Below are positions 5,248 to 6,659 of a stretch of 6,659 nucleotides of DNA, in pieces (position 1 is the stretch's first letter; every line of letters begins with the position of its first letter). A program made the translations under genes and the position numbers. Where the stretch lies: contig DVMG01000141.1 in the NCBI GenBank assembly GCA_018715105.1, positions 1 to 6,659 of the forward strand, read 5' to 3'. A model generated the notes under the pieces. That model ran no database searches. It was not told the DNA's origin and saw only the letters and a program-made list of their open reading frames with translations. The DNA is from Candidatus Ventricola intestinavium. GTDB lineage: Bacteria > Bacillota > Clostridia > Christensenellales > Aristaeellaceae.

Positions 5248-6659
5248 TCAGTGGACATCGTAGTCCGCATCGGAGGCGCCGTCAGACGTCGTATCCTGCG
5301 TGTTCGCCTGATAGCCGCCCGCCTGCTGTGCGTTGGGATCCTGATTCTGCTGCTGCTGATAGATCTTGCCGAACACCGCGTATACCTTCTGGGTGAAGGA
5401 TTCCATGGCCGTCTTGATCTGAGCGGCGTCGTTGCTCTCCCGCACTTTCTTGAACTCGCTCAGCTCGTTTTCAACGGTCGCCTTATCCTCGGCGCTCAGC
5501 TTGTCGCCCAGATCCTTGAGCTGCTTGTCGACCTCAAAGATCATGCTGTCCGCATGGTTGAGGGTCTCCACCTCTTCCTTGCGCTTCTTATCCTCGGCTG
5601 CATACTGCTCCGCCTCTTTGACGCGCTGCTGGATCTCTTCTTCCGAGAGGTTGGTGCTGGATGTGATGGTCACCTTCTGCTCATTGCCGGTGCCCAGATC
5701 CTTGGCGGATACATTCACAATGCCGTTGCGGTCGATGTTAAAGGTGACCTCGATCTGCGGCACGCCGCGCGGCGCCGGCGCAATGCCCGTCAGCTGGAAG
5801 CGGCCAAGCGTCTTGTTGCCTGCGGCCATCTCGCGCTCGCCCTGCAGCACGTGCACCTCCACGGAGGTCTGCCCGTCTGCCGCGGTGGAGAAGATCTGGC
5901 TCTTTGTGCAGGGGATGGTGGTATTGCGGTCGATCAGGCGGGTGAAGACGCCGCCCATCGTCTCAATGCCCAGCGAAAGCGGGGTCACATCCAGCAGCAG
6001 CACGTCCTTGACCTCGCCGCCCAGCACGCCGCCCTGGATGGCCGCGCCGACGGCAACGCACTCGTCCGGGTTGATGTTGCGGTAAGGCTCCTTGCCCGTC
6101 ATCTTGCGCACCGCCTCCTGCACGGCCGGGATGCGCGTGGAACCGCCCACCAGGATCACGCGGTCAATCTCATTGGATGTAATGCCGGCGTCGCGCATGG
6201 CGTTCTGCATCGGGGCGATGGTGGCATCCACCAGGTCGCGGGTCAGCTCGTCGAACTTGGCGCGGGTCAGCGTGATGTCCAGATGCTTGGGGCCGCTTGC
6301 GTCCGCGGTGATAAACGGCAGGTTGATATTCGTGCTCATCACGCCGGAAAGCTCGATCTTCGCCTTTTCCGCGGCCTCCTTGAGGCGCTGCAGGGCCATG
6401 CGGTCGGCCTTCAGGTCAATGCCGTTTTCTTTCTTAAACTCGGAGGCGAGGTAATCAATGATCCGCTGGTCAAAGTCATCGCCGCCCAGATGCGTGTTGC
6501 CGTTTGTGGCCAGCACCTCAAACACGCCGTCGCCGATCTCCAGCAGGGACACGTCGAATGTGCCGCCGCCCAGGTCGTATACCAGAATCTTGTGGGAATC
6601 CTCCTTGTCAAGGCCATAGGCCAGAGAAGCGGCGGTCGGCTCGTTGATGATGCGCAGCA
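5248..6659 (-). CDS. dnaK: Chaperone protein DnaK (Hsp70), 5' end outside window
   Basis: The visible part is the last 469 residues; about 140-150 N-terminal residues, including the first phosphate loop of the nucleotide-binding domain, lie beyond the right edge. Numbered from the first visible codon (CTG at 6657), it shows RIINEPTAA (2-10), the Hsp70 signature DLGGGTFDV (28-36), VILVGGSTR (167-175) and the interdomain linker VLLLDVTPLSL (219-229). The beta-sandwich peptide-binding domain follows to about 335, then the helical lid, with a Q/N-rich segment (434-446) and an acidic end DADYDVH. A GTG at 6552 is an internal Val codon, not a start. DnaK is the ATP-driven cytoplasmic Hsp70 that binds exposed hydrophobic segments, working with DnaJ and GrpE. 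In Firmicutes this operon is normally controlled by HrcA at CIRCE upstream of hrcA, which is outside the window. Confidence 0.98.
   Translation of the reverse strand, partial: LRIINEPTAASLAYGLDKEDSHKILVYDLGGGTFDVSLLEIGDGVFEVLATNGNTHLGGDDFDQRIIDYLASEFKKENGIDLKADRMALQRLKEAAEKAKIELSGVMSTNINLPFITADASGPKHLDITLTRAKFDELTRDLVDATIAPMQNAMRDAGITSNEIDRVILVGGSTRIPAVQEAVRKMTGKEPYRNINPDECVAVGAAIQGGVLGGEVKDVLLLDVTPLSLGIETMGGVFTRLIDRNTTIPCTKSQIFSTAADGQTSVEVHVLQGEREMAAGNKTLGRFQLTGIAPAPRGVPQIEVTFNIDRNGIVNVSAKDLGTGNEQKVTITSSTNLSEEEIQQRVKEAEQYAAEDKKRKEEVETLNHADSMIFEVDKQLKDLGDKLSAEDKATVENELSEFKKVRESNDAAQIKTAMESFTQKVYAVFGKIYQQQQNQDPNAQQAGGYQANTQDTTSDGASDADYDVH

Noticed and set aside
1..6659. A new defence, mobile or biosynthetic system
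   Set aside because: All genes belong to the well-known dnaK locus in its usual order, with intact motifs. I saw no transposase, integrase, CRISPR-like repeats, tRNA, or unknown gene.

Overview
The window is a minus-strand stretch of the class I heat-shock (dnaK) locus of a GC-rich Firmicute. It reads right to left as dnaK (5' end cut off by the window edge), dnaJ, prmA, rsmE, mtaB, a HIT-family gene, and then the first codons of rpsU at the left edge. This gene order is characteristic of Bacillota, especially Clostridia. Good Shine-Dalgarno (SD) sequences precede all six starts visible in the window, and the rpsU promoter is a textbook sigma-A type, both of which fit that group. By eye the GC content is near 60%, so a GC-rich clostridial lineage is likelier than Bacillus or Clostridium sensu stricto. 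I cannot name a genus.

Layout, right to left. At 6659-5248 is the 3' part of dnaK. A 108-nt spacer follows, holding a very stable stem-loop that ends directly against the dnaJ SD. At 5139-3958 is dnaJ (GTG start), followed by a good intrinsic terminator (3946-3901). A GC-rich spacer of about 160 nt leads to prmA (3739-2798), which is followed closely by rsmE (2752-1937) and mtaB (1923-619, TTG start). After 70 nt comes the HIT gene (548-204), whose stop codon lies inside a candidate terminator hairpin. A strong promoter (125-97) and a leader of about 70 nt then drive rpsU, of which only six codons and one base are visible.

Functionally, DnaK and DnaJ form the Hsp70 folding machine; grpE and hrcA would be expected just outside the right edge. 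The downstream genes modify the translation apparatus: PrmA methylates ribosomal protein L11, RsmE methylates 16S rRNA U1498, and MtaB makes the ms2t6A modification of tRNA. The HIT protein is a nucleotide phosphoramidate hydrolase, and S21 is a small-subunit protein. The terminator after dnaJ suggests that the modification genes are only partly coupled to chaperone transcription.

I found no mobile element, CRISPR array, tRNA, rRNA or unknown protein-coding system. The proteins are ordinary members of well-known families. The points worth a second look are all in the intergenic RNA: the dnaK-dnaJ stem-loop, the post-dnaJ terminator, the stop-codon-spanning hairpin after the HIT gene, the rpsU leader, and a duplicated SD-like element before prmA.
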